64,000 bases of DNA from Chamaecyparis obtusa (GCA_027943335.1 BSBK01014864.1:1-64000), one strand, 5' to 3'. Positions 1-13,029 are shown, counted from the stretch's first letter. Translations and numbers: made by a program. The notes: a model not told the origin generated them from the sequence alone.

Positions 1-3000
1 TTTCTTCTAAGCCTTTTAGATTCTATGAATAGTTTTGATAACTAATAAACAAGAAATGATCTGCCTTCCATAAATCTTAACAGCAGCTAACCACTGGCCC
101 AAACTCATTGATTTATCCATTTAAACCTGAAAGTCACAAGTAAACACAAACACAGATGCAAACAGGGCTCAGTCACATTAATTAAGATAACGGAGTACTT
201 CCAAAAATTTGCAATCATAATAAAATCAGAATAACCATATTATCCATGCAGATAAAATACAGATGTTACTAAATTTAATAACACGATTCCATTCTTTTAA
301 CACTAAAATCAGCAAGCACTGCATTTCTTTTCCAACATAAATAAACTCGCAAAGAAAATGACAAGGTAATGATCCAATAGTTCATGGGTGTCCACATAAG
401 AATCTACGCTATGTATCCGTGAGGAAACCTCATAGTAATCCATTATGTCTGATGAAACCATAATGTTTTATCTTGTTAGATGATACCCATAGCCCATAAA
501 TATATAATTATCGCTTAATTAAACAACTGATAGAAATTCTTTCCCATAAGGATATAAACTAGTGTCAGTCACAACCGACAGAAATTCTACCCACAAGGTA
601 CTAGACTAGTGTCAGCCACCCAATCAAAGGATCACACTTGCATTATCTCAAAACACTTACACTAGCAATAAATAATTGAAAAGAAATAAACTATATTTCT
701 TGTTTTCAACTATAACGCTATTTCTATTGCATCAATAATGAAATTGAATTAGCAATCAGAAATCCATATAAAACCAAGTTCCTATTTACCACAATATTAT
801 TCCAACACAATCATTTCAAACAATATCCTTTTAACATTAAAACAACAATATTTCTGGTATAGTACAATATAAATAGCTCCATTAAATAGAACCAAATCAT
901 AAACAAATATCTACTGAATCATCACAATAAACATCGCATTTAATAAACAAATAAATTCACCATAACCAATTAAAGGTATTTATATTTACTTAACATCCTA
1001 CTCTGTTATTTATAAGATCATACTTTTATATACGTGTTGACATATGTACATGCATACACCACAGCTCGAGTATGCATCTACATATTCTAGCAGATATACA
1101 ATTGTATACTCTTATTGATAGCATTTCAGGGTGACAAGTAAATCGTTCATATTTATTTACTAACAGTGGCACAAAAAAAACAAAAACATAATTCTAATTC
1201 AAAATCATTATAACAATTCCAATCCTATGAAGACACATTGAGAATCATAACAATCAATTCAGTCTTAACAGAAATACATCTATTTACAACTACTGAAATA
1301 ACCACTTAATATCACTATTAATCCCCATAAAAAGAACAACAGAATAATAAGAACAGTCATCTACTTTTAAAGAAAAAAATCAATCAATGTCGACTTCCAT
1401 TATAACTGAATAGAAATTGTTTAACTTTCCTATAAATATTCTGTACATTTCCTATTGTCAATACAAAACTATTTCACACTTAAAATTTATGGCTTTAAAA
1501 CCGTTACTTAACTTCTCGGGTGATAAAGGAATTCTACAGTACTAATGATCCTAGGTAACTAATTATAGATTCAAGATTGAAATTCAAAATCCTTTTACTA
1601 CCTACGACCTGTAGTAGACGTTCATCATAGCAAACAATCCTTGTCTGATTTTATCGACTCAATCTTCTCATAACAAAATATTCAATATCGACTTGTTTTT
1701 TTTAACCCCCCTTAAAACACCTTCATCTTAATTCTCAGACTGGGTAACCTTTTTGATAAACAAATATACACATGTTACCTCTAAGTTACTGTAAATAACA
1801 TGTGTTACCACTGCTATTGGCATTAAGCATGTCGTAGAACAATAATGCTTTAAACACGATATCTCACAACTACCCTCAAATAACAGGTAATGGATTTCCT
1901 AATAAACTAACCACACATACTTAATACATAGACCAATCTACAGTTCAAACCCATCATTTGGAAGAATCATAAATCAGAAAATAATAGCTCTGTTTTCATA
2001 ACAGTGAACACGACATGACTAAAATAAAATGTTTCAACATTCGACCCTCTGATACCATCAAACGATAATCTCAACAGGATTAAGGTATTACATTGCGAGC
2101 CTCAGATCTTAAATCTTAGACACAACGATATAACTTCAAAAGTACGACATCCATCAAAATTTCCACAAAATCATCTAGTTCGCTATCATGATAAAGATAC
2201 AGAAAATGTCCTACAGTTTCACTATCGACTAACGATGCAAAAGTATGATTTAACAATACTTAAGTTCATGTAAACTATGAACTACCACTACAATTCTTTT
2301 CTATAGGATAGATCCATAAAACTACAGTGCCTTAATACGTATAGAGACAGTGGACACAAAATACTCTGTTACAATCAAAACGCAACACCCAAAACCCTAT
2401 ACATTTACCAGTTTCCAATCTATGATATTGAAACCTCAAGACTCAAGTTCATCAAACCGAAAGCTCGACCAACCGACAATAAACACGTGGGTAACTTCAC
2501 AGACCCATTCTTTGAGAAATTTTCACAATGCACAGAGAAACCCTCTAAGCCTATAAAACCCGTACCATTTGGTTACACAGAGAAAAGAACACAAGATAAC
2601 AAAATAATAATCCCTAACATTATCTCTATTTTTTTTTAATATGCAAAATCGTATAAACATTTTAACCAGTCCTTACCAGAGACAGTAATATCACAGGCTC
2701 AAATTTCAATATAGAAGATTCAAAAAACAATTTTCTAGATTTACATTAATCATTCATTCTACAATGAACTACAGAAAATAGACATGAGTTCAGAGTTAGA
2801 AATTGCCCCTGCCTGGTATTCATGCGGGGTATCTGAAACCAAAATGTCCTAGCCCACTCCCAAAGTAGAAAATCTCTCAAATGACTGTGATCGTAGAGAT
2901 AAAGCTTGCCGTGAAAACCTCTACATAATCCAGTCATTTTATCACAAGGTAATCGACTGAGATATGCCTCCATAACAGACTGTTAACCCAGAAAAATCAA

Positions 3001-3880
3001 AGCAAAATTCGGCTTCAACAACTGAAATCCCTTCACCAAGCTAATGGCAGTCTTTCCCAAATAAATGACTGATAGTTTAACAGCTACAATCTCATCCCTC
3101 GATAAGATGAATATGCTACTTGCATGCGATGCTTACCATTTGTCTGCAGAGTACCAAATTTGAAACCCAATGCCTGTAAAATTAATTGCCCACTACGCCT
3201 AAAACAGCTCACTACATTCAATGCCGTGCAGAGTATATTGCAATTGAGTTTAGTGGTCGATAGGAAAACTCGAGAGTGGTATAAGATGTGTTTAGGTTTC
3301 ACCAACATAATCACTATCAAAAACAAACAAGTATAGGTTTCACCAACATAAAAAAATTAGAAAAATAACATCTGATAATCCACCAGTTAATCAGACATAA
3401 CAATAATAGTAATTGAACGTTCTAATTCTGGAAATCAGATTATAATGAACCTAATCTCTCAGCAAAGTTTAGGTAAGTGACATCAGAAAATTAATCTTCA
3501 AGGAAGATCCAACAACAGAACTGTTCCAGAATGAGCTAAGCTAATAAATAGAAACCAAATTAGAACAAAACATTAATAAGCGAAACCAGAGACTGCCAGG
3601 GACATGACATTTGATATTATATTTGTAATAAAGTGATTGAATATTTTTTATGCATTTGTTCCATTTCTTCTTTATATTTTTTAAACTAATTTAATTGTTT
3701 GAAAATTAACAACAATAAGTCAATGTGTAGATAAAATAAAGAAACTAATTTTAAAATAATATATGTGATTATAAAACACAAAAGAATAAATCAAAGATAA
3801 TTTTGTTCTTATAAACATATGACTACACTCTTAGATAAAGTAAAATGAAATTAAAGCAATCATTAACTTAGAAAATGTGA
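1..3880. other. AT-rich stretch without a recognised gene
   Basis: I see no transposon ends, RNA gene or protein family here. The sequence is AT-rich and mostly stop-ridden in all frames. The least random-looking stretch is on the minus strand between about 2746 and 3326, where two short open frames (75 and 80 codons) have mixed, not low-complexity, composition; I do not recognise either. The region could be very old repeat, intron or flank of a gene outside the window. Confidence 0.5.
524..619. repeat. Two adjacent imperfect 48-bp direct repeats
   Basis: Each copy begins CAACYGAYAGAAATTCT, contains CCAYAAGG and ACTAGTGTCAG, and ends in CAC. The second starts exactly 48 bp after the first (524 and 572). 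The copies differ at several positions, so the duplication is old. It is probably a local tandem duplication; no function is suggested. Confidence 0.7.
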
Positions 3881-6090
3881 TCTTGTTTTACATATAAATA
3901 AAATTACATGGCATTATAATTAAAATTCAAAAGAAAAAGGTAAAACCAACTCCAAAAAAAATCTCCTTGATTCTTCTAAGATTAAAATCACTTTCATAAC
4001 ATACAAAATAAACTAAATCGATTTATATGAACATAAAATTGACCCTAAAGTCTTAGATTTAAATTATCTTAAAACTGACTTATCAAATCCTAAATAATAT
4101 ATTAATTCAATATAATGCCAAATAATTTGTATAAAATTAAAATGACATCTTCAAAGTTAAAAAATTGAGAGAGTGAAAAAAAATTTCAGAAATCTTCTTC
4201 AACGATATTTTTTTTTATTTAGTTAAATAAATATATATTTAATCCTTTTTTTTTAGATTACTTTTCTAATTGTAAAATTATGTCACGGTTCCAGCTAATA
4301 GATTAAAATATGGCTAATGATAAATAATCCACAAATTAAAAAAATGGTAGAATAAAAACAAAAACAAAGGTAATAGTCCTCAATTTCCACAAAACTAAAA
4401 TCAATTCCATAACATAGAAGTAGACATAATTCATTTATAAAAATATAAAGTTGACTTTTCAAATTTCAGATTCATGTTTGAATAGTAAACTTGTGTCCTC
4501 ACTCCTAATAAATTAAAGATATATTAATGCTAATAGGGATTCTACATTTCTAAAAAGAAGTGAGTATATAATGTTATAAATGTGTTAACAAAATCTCTGA
4601 TCATTTTTTTTTTTAAATGACAATCATTTCAAAGTCAAAATGTTAAGATTCAACATAAGGAAACAATAACTTTCCATGTGCGTAAAATGAGTGATTCTTG
4701 AGTCATTTCTAGCGATTAATCTTGGAAGATTATCCTCCAACATTGTATTTCATCTCATTTCCCACTTCACAGATCAACATGAAAGGGGATTGGATTTCAA
4801 AACCTCTTTCTAATTAGAGAGATGGTACGAATGTAGGGATCTTTTATTGTTGAAAGCATTTGGCATGTCTGGAAAGTGGCAAAGCCATGGCTCCATTGTG
4901 ATGGTGCTAGCTTTTGAGATGGACTTTTGTTTCTCCAACTTAATATTTGGTGGTCTCCACTGATTCAGGTTCAAGACCTTCCTTTGGCCCATCCCCCAAG
5001 TATCCATGCTCTTTTATTTCACAAGCATGGAGACCCCTCAAGACATATTTTATTGACTATCAATGAGCTTACCCACTTGGGAAGACTTACAAGTTCAACT
5101 TTGTCTCAATCACAAAGATCGTTAAACTTTTGACCTGGTGATTTTGGCTTTGTCTTTGGAAGTGATTTAGAGAATAGGTATTTCATCCATCAATCCATGA
5201 TAGAAACATTGTCAATGGTACCTATAGACAACATTTTCAAGCTATAAACCATGTTTGGGTTATTAGTACAACTCTCACCCCATATGCCTAGTTCCCATCT
5301 TGAATCACTATTGACATTCACACTCCTCTTAGGCTTCCTAGAGAAGGATGTTTTTAACTATTTAGTGTACTATTTATAGAACCTAAAATTGCTCATTTTG
5401 CATGGTGTACATTATTTTCCAAGGCTTTCCTTTGGGTCCCTATCTTCATCATTTAGGAGTACCAGACCCTCGCTATCTATTTTGTGGTCAACCTGAATCT
5501 TTCCTTCATATTTTGTTGTTTTGCAGGAAGGTAAAATAATTCTGGCTTTAAATTCATGATTTTTTTCATCCTTTTCGACTAGAATTATTTACTTGAATAT
5601 GGTCATTTTTGGTGAATCTCCTAGATTTTCGTATCAATTCCTTCAGAGATCTATCATACTTTGAAGATGGAAATCTTATTTTCTATTTGGAACAATAGGA
5701 ATGTGGTTAGATACACATACTCCTATATTGATACGTATGTTTCTTATTTGTCTAAAGAATTTATTTGCAATAATATGATGTTACATATATTAAAGTATAA
5801 GTAGATAAGGTGGCCCTTGAGGTGGCTCATTTGTAAGAAATTTTGCATCATTGGAGAAATGCCCATTGTAAAATTTCTAGAGTTCCACTAGATGCTTTTA
5901 TTCCTAGCAGTTGTTCACTATCTCATTCTCATTGTCATGATTGAAGTTCCTCTACCAAGCATTCCCACAAACCACATTCATAGGATCCTCAACATCATTC
6001 CAATGACCATCAGGATTTCTCTTATCGACAGTTAGCTTCACCACCTCCCAATGGTCCTACCTCTATATGACCCTCTTCTAGTAGTGTTTC

Positions 6091-6228
6091 TATTGGCATA
6101 ATGGTTAGCTCTCCCCGCGGGATTGGTGACATGTCTTAACTACCTCCTATGTCTTTTATAACTCTAGTGGTTGTATCACGAATTAACAGATCGATCTTTT
6201 GGTGCAACAACAACGGCTGCTTGTAATA
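6091..6228 (+). repeat. TRIM 5' LTR (138 bp)
   Basis: Begins TATTGGCATAATGG and ends CTTGTAATA. The second LTR has exactly the same length and differs by scattered substitutions, many of them transitions. Confidence 0.82.
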
Positions 6229-6230
6229 AG

Positions 6231-6242
6231 TGGTATCAGAGC
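6231..6242 (+). promoter_or_regulatory. TRIM primer binding site, initiator tRNA-Met type
   Basis: TGGTATCAGAGC, two bases after the 5' LTR, is the standard plant LTR-element match to the 3' end of initiator methionine tRNA. It is intact over 12 bases. Confidence 0.85.
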
Positions 6243-6273
6243 TTGGTCACATGTTTGAATCCCCTCGGGTAGC

Positions 6274-6287
6274 GTGGAGGAGGAGAT
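6274..6287 (+). promoter_or_regulatory. TRIM polypurine tract
   Basis: GTGGAGGAGGAGAT lies directly before the second LTR, where plus-strand DNA synthesis would be primed. Confidence 0.7.
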
Positions 6288-6425
6288 TATTGGAATAATG
6301 GTCAACTCTCCCCTCAGGATTCATGACATGGCTTAACTACCTCTTGTGTCTTCTATAAGTCTAGTGCTTGTATCGGGAATTAACAGGTTGATCTTTTGTT
6401 GCAATGATAACCGTTACTTGTAATA
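6288..6425 (+). repeat. TRIM 3' LTR (138 bp)
   Basis: Begins TATTGGAATAATGG, ends TTGTAATA, and is followed directly by the second GTTTC copy of the target-site duplication. Confidence 0.82.
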
Positions 6426-7329
6426 GTTTCTTCTACTTCAAATTATACATGTTGTCTTGGTTCAAGCGATGATTCTAGTTGGCCTTCCTCTTCAGATTAG
6501 TTTTTGTGACTTGCCCTAGCTATTTCTCTAGTTTCGAAGGATAATGAAGAGGAAGAGGAGGCAACTGATAGTTGGTCTATTCCAAATCCCAATCCTAATC
6601 CTTCTGATGTATCGGGAAAGAAGAATTTGATCCAGATCCACCTCATTCAGCTGGTACTACATTAGTTTCTTAGGTGTTTTTACTCTTCTAGACTTTGCCC
6701 ATGTTTAAATTCATTTCTATTGGTTTCTCGTATATGGACACAACCCACTTGACTTGGGTAATCATTTTATATCCTCCAAACACTTATTTTTTAAATTATG
6801 TATTAATTTTTTTAATTGATGGTTGAGCTTAATTCATTAAAAAAATTAATATTAGATAATAAATGTAATATTTATAAATAAAATAAACAAAGAAATTATC
6901 TCCATATATGTAATAATTAATATAATTGTGAACTAAAATTAAATAAGTTCATTTAATTATTTGATTCTTTAATTTTGATTAAATCAAAATCAATCTCATA
7001 ACATAAAAATAAATTTAATCTCACGCATACATATGATCCTTAATGTTTTTAGATAATATTATAATAATAAACTCATGTCCCCACTCGTAACTAATAAGTT
7101 CATTATAGATAATTATAAATAATTTACATATAACTAAAATGATCTATATACTTATAATTAAAACTCAAAACACTAAACTCCAAAATAGATGATAAGAAAA
7201 TATTCCTTAATTTTCATAATATTACAATCAATTGCATAACATAAAAAATAAACTTATTTCATTTATAGAATTATAAATTTGGACATTAAATTGTTAGACT
7301 CATATTCGAATGTTAAAACCTTGTCTCCA

Positions 7330-8686
7330 TCAACCAAGAAAGAGGATGGGATAAAACTCTTAATATAAAGTATTTAGGGGGAATGAAAGGAAAGGATAGT
7401 CCTTGGAATAATATGTCCAAGGCAATGGGTTTATGATATGGAATACCCAAGTAAGAGGGGATCATAGTTAGTAAAGCAAGGACTCTTTTGGATTAGTAAT
7501 AAGGGTGTTGAGGCTCTATTATAATACGACTCTTGGAATGGATTTCATCTCATTCTCTCTCAATTTCCTCATTAGCAGTCTCTTTGGAAAAAAATTCTTG
7601 AATTTTCCTAGAGTAGAATTGAGGATTTTAAAATTTGTTTGAACTTGGGGAAAGAAGAAGTGGCTATACAGAAATTTTTGCATGAGTATGCTTCTATAAG
7701 ATCAATGAAGGCTAGGGAAGATCTTGCTAGGATCTTGGAAGGAACAACATGTGAATTCTAGAATAGTATTAGTAGACCTCCTATTAAGACTTCCTCCACA
7801 TTGGATGGGATTTTGAACCCTATCTTATTATTTGGCAATTTTGGTTAGCAGGAAACCCCAAAATTTTTCATTTGAGGAAGACATTATTGCTAAAAGTGTG
7901 ATTGTAAGTTATTCACACGATATAAGAAAATTTTATGGTTAATTGTGGCCTCTGTATGAATGGAGACCTTGCAAATTTACATATTATTTAGAACCTAAAT
8001 ATCTTTGGTGAGGGCTTTAGATATTCCTTTTTTAGGATATAACATGTTAAGTATTGAGATACTAAAAGAAGGCTCACTGGGATGTAAGTGGTCTCCTTCA
8101 CCTTAGCGGAAGCCTCGACATGTGGAAATTAGAGGAATTGCCAGAGATAGTTTATGAAATGTGATTTCTTCTTTTTTTTTTCACAAGAGGTAGTAGACCA
8201 AAAAATATATAGAGGCTCTTGTTGTTCTCTTGGCACTAAAAAGAGGATGATCTCTTAGATGGTGAAAGATTATTTGTGAATCTGATTTTCAAAGTTGTTG
8301 TGGATATGTTGAATAAGAAGAGAGTGGATGATGTTGAATGACATCCAACTTTGGTGGATAGACAAATTATTAGCTTGGGGAAATGTTTGGAAATAGTTTC
8401 TTTATTCTACATTTCAAGGTAGTGGAATAGGGTAGTGTACAATTTAGCTAAATGGGCTTATAAATGATTAGATGGTTGTAACATTATTGTCCCCAAAATT
8501 TTCTCTGCACTTTGAGAATATTGTTATGGAAGAACTAGTGGGTTTGTTGTGTCCCATTAGGGGTCACTCTTTTGCTGATATCTATGGTCTTGCTCTCTTT
8601 TGTAGGACTTTTGGCTCTTTATTTTGTACTATTCATTCTAGTTTAATAAAATTTAACTCTTTTTTCCCAAATAAAAAATCATGTCC
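7330..8686 (+). mobile_element. Decayed LINE with RNase H tail
   Basis: The block splits one unit of the AT-rich array: the unit's GTCTCC-like box just left (near 7320) and the GTCCCCACTCCTAA box just right (8690) look like the two sides of an insertion, and may include the target duplication. At about 8415-8460 one frame reads WNRVVYNLAKWAYK, matching the C-terminal part of the RNase H domain (RVT_3 type) of plant LINEs (W-N-x-V-A-D-x-L-A-K). The 3' end has TTTAATAAAATTTAACTC and an A-rich tail. Upstream, the coding sequence is too decayed to assign. The product would act at target-primed reverse transcription. Confidence 0.6.
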
Positions 8687-9281
8687 CCACTCCTAACATG
8701 TATATTCATTTGATGTAGTGATAAATAATTTACATAGAACAAAATTGGCATATCCTTACAATTAAAAATGAAAGGCTAAAATCTAAAATAAATATATTGA
8801 TATTTAGTAAATTAATCTTTTTCATAATTAAAAAGTAATATGATTCATTACATAAATATAAATTCAACCTTTAAATTTTTAGATTTATATTCTGATTTTA
8901 AAGTCTTAATTTTTATAGAACAAAAATGACATTACTTTACAAATAAAAACCAAAAATTAAAATGTAAGTTAAAAATCAAAAGAATTAATTATTGATTTTC
9001 ATATGATTAAAATCACTTTCATAATATAAATAGAAACTTAATTTATTATTTAAATATAAATTTGACCCTTAATATTTTAGATCCACATTGTAATTGTAAA
9101 CTAAAGTCACCACTTCTACTCATAGATTATATAATGATAAATAAGGTACATCAAATTAAGATGACAAAGTCTTAAATTTAAAAATTAAAATAAAAGACAC
9201 TAAAATAAATACCACAAAATATTCCTTGATTTCCATAAGTTTAAAGTCACTTTTATAACATAAAAATAAACTAAATTCATA

Positions 9282-9307
9282 TATATATATATATGTGTGT
9301 GTGTGTA
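9282..9307. repeat. (AT)n(GT)n microsatellite
   Basis: About eight AT and six GT dinucleotides lie inside one unit of the AT-rich array and replace its usual sequence. Confidence 0.85.
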
Positions 9308-9989
9308 GATTCATATTTTAATAATAAATTTATGTTCCCATTTCTTATTGATAGATTCATTTACAAATCATTTTAAATAATTTACATTATTAAAAAATTA
9401 ACATTCTTATAATTATAATTTGAAAGACTAAAATTCCTTCATTAGATCAAAATTATTTCAATAACATATTAAAGAAAAATCTTAAATCCATTCACATAAA
9501 TATATATATTATTCCGGCATTTTATATCTATAGTCTAATAGTAAACTAGTGTCCTCATTTCTAACTTTTAGATTCATTTATAGAGAATGATAAATAATTT
9601 TCATAAAATAAAACACACATTCTTATAATTGAAATCCAAAAGTCAAAAGATTAGAAAATGAAACAAATGTTAAAAAATAAAATCTTACATTAAAATCACC
9701 TTCATAAAATAAATAAACTCAATTGATTTATAAATATAATTTGACCTTTAATTTTTTAAGTTCATATATATTTTAATTATAAATTTGTAAGTACTTCGAA
9801 TTAAATTCATTGATAGATAACATTAATTAAAAACGAAAACAAATATCAAACTGTAAAATCATTGAACCATAACATAAAAAATGAAATTAATTTATTTATA
9901 TAAATTCTAATTCGACACATAAATTTTTAGATTCATATGCTAAATACAAATTCGTATGCTCACGCCTAACAAATTTGTGAAGCCAAATT

Positions 9990-11130
9990 ATTCGGTCAAA
10001 CAACTCTTTTGGAAGGGACGAGAGGAGGTCATGAAAAAGCCATTGACCTCCTTTCATAAAATCTGCTCTACACTATGTAATCGTCTTTTGAATGCCACTT
10101 GGATGTCTTCTAATCTGTGATCTCAAAAAATACAATTTATAGGAATTATTTAGTTCAAGCCAACAGCTCAACTAGCATTTCCAGATTTATTATGGTTAGA
10201 GAAGTTTAGATTATTTTAAAGTGGTGAAATATTAATTTACAGTTTACAGCACCTTTATATTTTCCATTTAGATTCAAAGAAAAGTGAATTCAAGTAGAGG
10301 CTAGGCATAATTATCACTGCTTAGGTGGTGGTGTGGCTCCCTTTAATCTGTCCTATTTCTAGTTTTGTAATCCTTCATTTTAATTTTATATTTGTTTTTT
10401 TCATTTTGTTTTTTCCATACACTTCACCGGCTCATCTCAGTCACGGTCACTGCAATGGTTAAAAATTCAAATTATTTAAATTCAAATCTGTCCGACCCAA
10501 TCTAATCATCCCACTCGTTGATAGTAAAATTGACAATTAAGTTTGAATTTTAATTTTAATTCTGCACCTTTCTCTATAACGATGTTTTAACCATCGTAGT
10601 GCCCATGACTACCGAGAGTAAATGAAGTGGAATTAAATACAAAATAGAAAATAAAACATGAAAATGAAATGAGTAATAAAAAAATAGGAAGCGAGATAGG
10701 TTTAGGGGACTATACCAACCATTTAAGTGCTTAATACGTTGAGTGTTTCGGTTAATTCTAGACATATTGTAATTGTTCACTATAGTGTATGGTATTACAA
10801 AAATAGTTAGAGGTATGGTGTGATCTGCCAGTTGAAAAAAAAAAGTACTACAGTAATCAAGGACTATGGTGCAAAGAGTGAGATGTTGTTTCAGGTATGT
10901 GAAAAGGTAATATGGACACAAGATATTCGTTTGAATTGCTTCCATCATCTCTCCTTGTATCATTCTTTAGTCTTGGGTTGCTTGGGTAGTATTACAATTA
11001 TTAACTAGGCTCAATCATAAGTGTGAGGGACTTAGAATATGGATTCTTGGTAGTTGTTTAAATTATAGGACGATGATTGACATATGTGTTTTAACCTATA
11101 AGTGGTCAAATTAGGGGATATCTTGAGTTA
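9990..11130. other. Stretch with no recognised feature
   Basis: The AT-rich array ends near 9990. What follows is sequence of mixed composition. An open frame of 129 codons on the minus strand (10574-10963) is rich in F, Y, I and L and looks like a chance product of AT-rich DNA. I see no transposon ends or RNA gene. Confidence 0.45.
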
Positions 11131-11990
11131 TTGAACCGTAGAATGAATTTAGGTTATCAACAATATGTGATTTTTAGTTCAAATTTATTTTGGAAGAGAT
11201 TGGTGAATAGAATATTTTCCCTAAACAATGTGGTGATCTAGGCCTAATGATAGATGAAACGAATCGTCAAGCTTTAGCTTCTAAACTCTATTGGAGATTG
11301 TATGCTAAAAATTGTTAAACTGGTGCATAGATTATTATTTATAAATATCTTCAGGGAGTTGGTCTCAAGAGGTTTCTCAGTTCGATCTAATAGGTAAAGG
11401 TTCTATAAAATTGAATACTCTTAGGAAATTTTCTTCCTTGTTAAGTGTGCCCTTTCTTGGATTTTGAGTTCTGGTGATGTTTAGCTCTTGTCTCAACAAA
11501 TTATTCAGATTTTTCCTCTCTGATAATTTTCTCTTCTCTAGACTTCATCAGTTGAGTAATTCTTTTGTGGAGGCTAGATAGCGTAAAATGTCTTATTTCA
11601 AGAATAGTCATTAGATGGGCTTTCTTCCCCTTTTTATGATAAAAAAGATATGATTAGTTGGCCTCCTAGTGGGGATAATGGTTCTTGGGCTACTTTTGCT
11701 TCTATTATTGATAATAAACAGTGTCCTTCATTGTATAAGAGTAGTAATTTATCTTGGAATTTCTATCCTAAAGGATTTTAATATATTTCAAGTGGTTATC
11801 ATTTGGTAGATGATGAAAAGAATGCTTTGGGGATTTCCCTTAGTGGAAAAACATTCAGAATAAATTTTTATCAGTCTGAATGTAGTTACTTTGTATAATT
11901 ATTTTCTGAAACCATTAGGATTTAGGTTTTATCAAACTTATAAATCCTTTAACCATTTATTCTCCTAATTTATTTCAAAATCTACCGATA
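11130..11990 (+). pseudogene. LINE reverse transcriptase C-terminal remnant
   Basis: In broken frames the translation follows the region after the RT core of plant LINEs. A segment reading SNLFWKRLVNRIF is followed by one reading NRQALASKLYWRLYAKN and then KYLQGVGLKRF, in the order of the GGLG..x-N-x-ALL-AKxxWR..x-W..KYxP signature of that family. Stops and frameshifts interrupt every line. No poly(A) end or target duplication was identified. It is a fragment, probably inserted before the nearby LTR elements. Confidence 0.5.
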
Positions 11991-13024
11991 AGGGATGAAA
12001 CGGTTTCACCTATAGTGGCAAAATATCTCATGTAAATACAAAGTTACATTTAGTATTTGGAATAGGTATCCAATTTGGAATCTTCTACTTTGAAGTTTTT
12101 CTAGACATGTTTAAGGTGGTAATAGTGCATGCATCATAGTTATGAGATATTTCATAGCTTAACATGAGTAACTATGAGTTCATTTATGATAGATGATTGC
12201 TATATTGGTCCAATATGGTTATATGCCTTATGAAAGTTGTAAGAAGATCTATAAGTAGCTATTTTTGGCTACATGCATGATTTGAAGAAGTGGTTTATAT
12301 GGATTTTTACCATGGTATTTTTGAAACCTTATTTTGATGAATGGTAATATTCTATAGTGGTATTTTGGGTTTCTACAAGTCTATATATTGATGGATTGAG
12401 AATATGGGGCCATTATGGAAGTTTCTTTTTATATATTATTTTTATTAGATTGAAGGTTGAAGAGGAGAAGGAAGGAGGGATTGTATGTAATGTCTATTTC
12501 ATGACGATAATATTAGCATATGCCTCTTTTCTTAGTCAATTTTTTTTCTCAAAAGTCTTTTCTCCATGTAAATCAGGTGTTGTGAGATGTTCTTTTTATG
12601 TTTATGATTTATAGCTCCCAATTTTTTCTATATTATTTATATGATAGTTAAATTTTGTGTAAGATATGTCTATTAAAAGCATGTTAAAGTGGTGTTTTTT
12701 CACATAACGAAGAAGATGCATATTTCCATGGTTTTCTATATTAATGAAACTTAATCTTTATATTAGCTCATATAATCATAGATTTTCATTGGGTGTAGTC
12801 TAACCATGGAATCTCAACAATACATTTATTGTATTCAATATTTCAATTGATTTTAATATGTTACCCATATTTGGTTTTCACTATTAAAGGATTTTCATAG
12901 TTTCCACATGTTTTCATGTGCATCGATGTGAGTTACAATTTTCTGCATGAACATGCATTTTGTTTGCATAGTATTTTATGTGAAGGATTCATGGCATTTT
13001 GGTTTTGGAAATTCCACCATTTTA
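11990..13024. other. AT-rich flank, nothing recognised
   Basis: No repeat ends or coding similarity were seen. This sequence was continuous with 33674 onward before the nested LTR elements inserted at the ATTTC site. Confidence 0.5.
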
Positions 13025-13029
13025 ATTTC

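Larger units (their letters stand above)
6091..6425 (+). mobile_element. Complete TRIM (terminal-repeat retrotransposon in miniature)
   Basis: Two direct repeats of 138 bp enclose only 59 bp. Each repeat starts TATTGG and ends TGTAATA, so the ends are inverted (TATT...AATA). A perfect 5-bp duplication GTTTC flanks the whole (6086-6090 and 6426-6430). The internal part is only a primer binding site next to the left repeat and a purine tract next to the right one. This is the full TRIM/SMART architecture in 335 bp. It has no coding capacity and would have to be moved in trans. The TG...CA ends usual for LTRs are absent. It sits in LINE-like sequence and may be read with it. Confidence 0.85.
4540..6845 (+). 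mobile_element. Decayed LINE-like insertion in the AT-rich array
   Basis: This block is less AT-rich than its surroundings and interrupts the tandem array. In broken frames around 5440-5760 it reads like the zinc-binding tail of plant LINE reverse transcriptases: a CG-x-PES-x-LHILLFCRK segment (near 5490) followed by an IWNNRN segment (near 5680). The 3' end near 6825-6845 (AATTCATTAAAAAA) resembles plant LINE tails. Imperfect flanking copies of ATTAATRYTAATAG at about 4530 and 6844 may be the target-site duplication. No intact ORF remains. A TRIM lies inside. The 5' limit is uncertain. Confidence 0.5.
3880..9990. repeat. Degenerate tandem array of an AT-rich ~180-250-bp unit
   Basis: A recognisable block recurs about ten times. 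It has a segment like TTAAAATCACTTTCATAACAT, then AAATTTGACCTTTAA and TTTTAGATTCATATT, then a GTCCCCACTCCTAA-like box, a GATAATGATAAATAATTTACATA box and an AATTAAAATTCAAAAG tail. The ATCA..CATAACAT part starts near 3984, 4390, 6985, 7215, 8820, 9015, 9230, 9450, 9680 and 9860. Spacing is about 180-250 bp where nothing is inserted; the larger gaps hold LINE sequence. Copies are too diverged for a recent satellite. It could also be an internal repeat of an unrecognised element. Confidence 0.7.

Noticed and set aside
6231..6242. tRNA gene suggested by TGGTATCAGAGC words (also 36797, 38106, 58889)
   Set aside because: These are primer binding sites next to LTR ends; no cloverleaf surrounds them.
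6091..6425. Cassandra-type TRIM with 5S RNA promoter
   Set aside because: No 5S-like internal promoter could be recognised in the LTRs; only the general TRIM architecture is supported.
8472..8696. 74-codon plus-strand frame
   Set aside because: It falls in the 3' tail of a LINE and ends in array sequence; no independent gene.
10574..10963. 129-codon minus-strand frame
   Set aside because: Dominated by F, Y, L, I and H from AT-rich DNA, no family resemblance, no supporting context.
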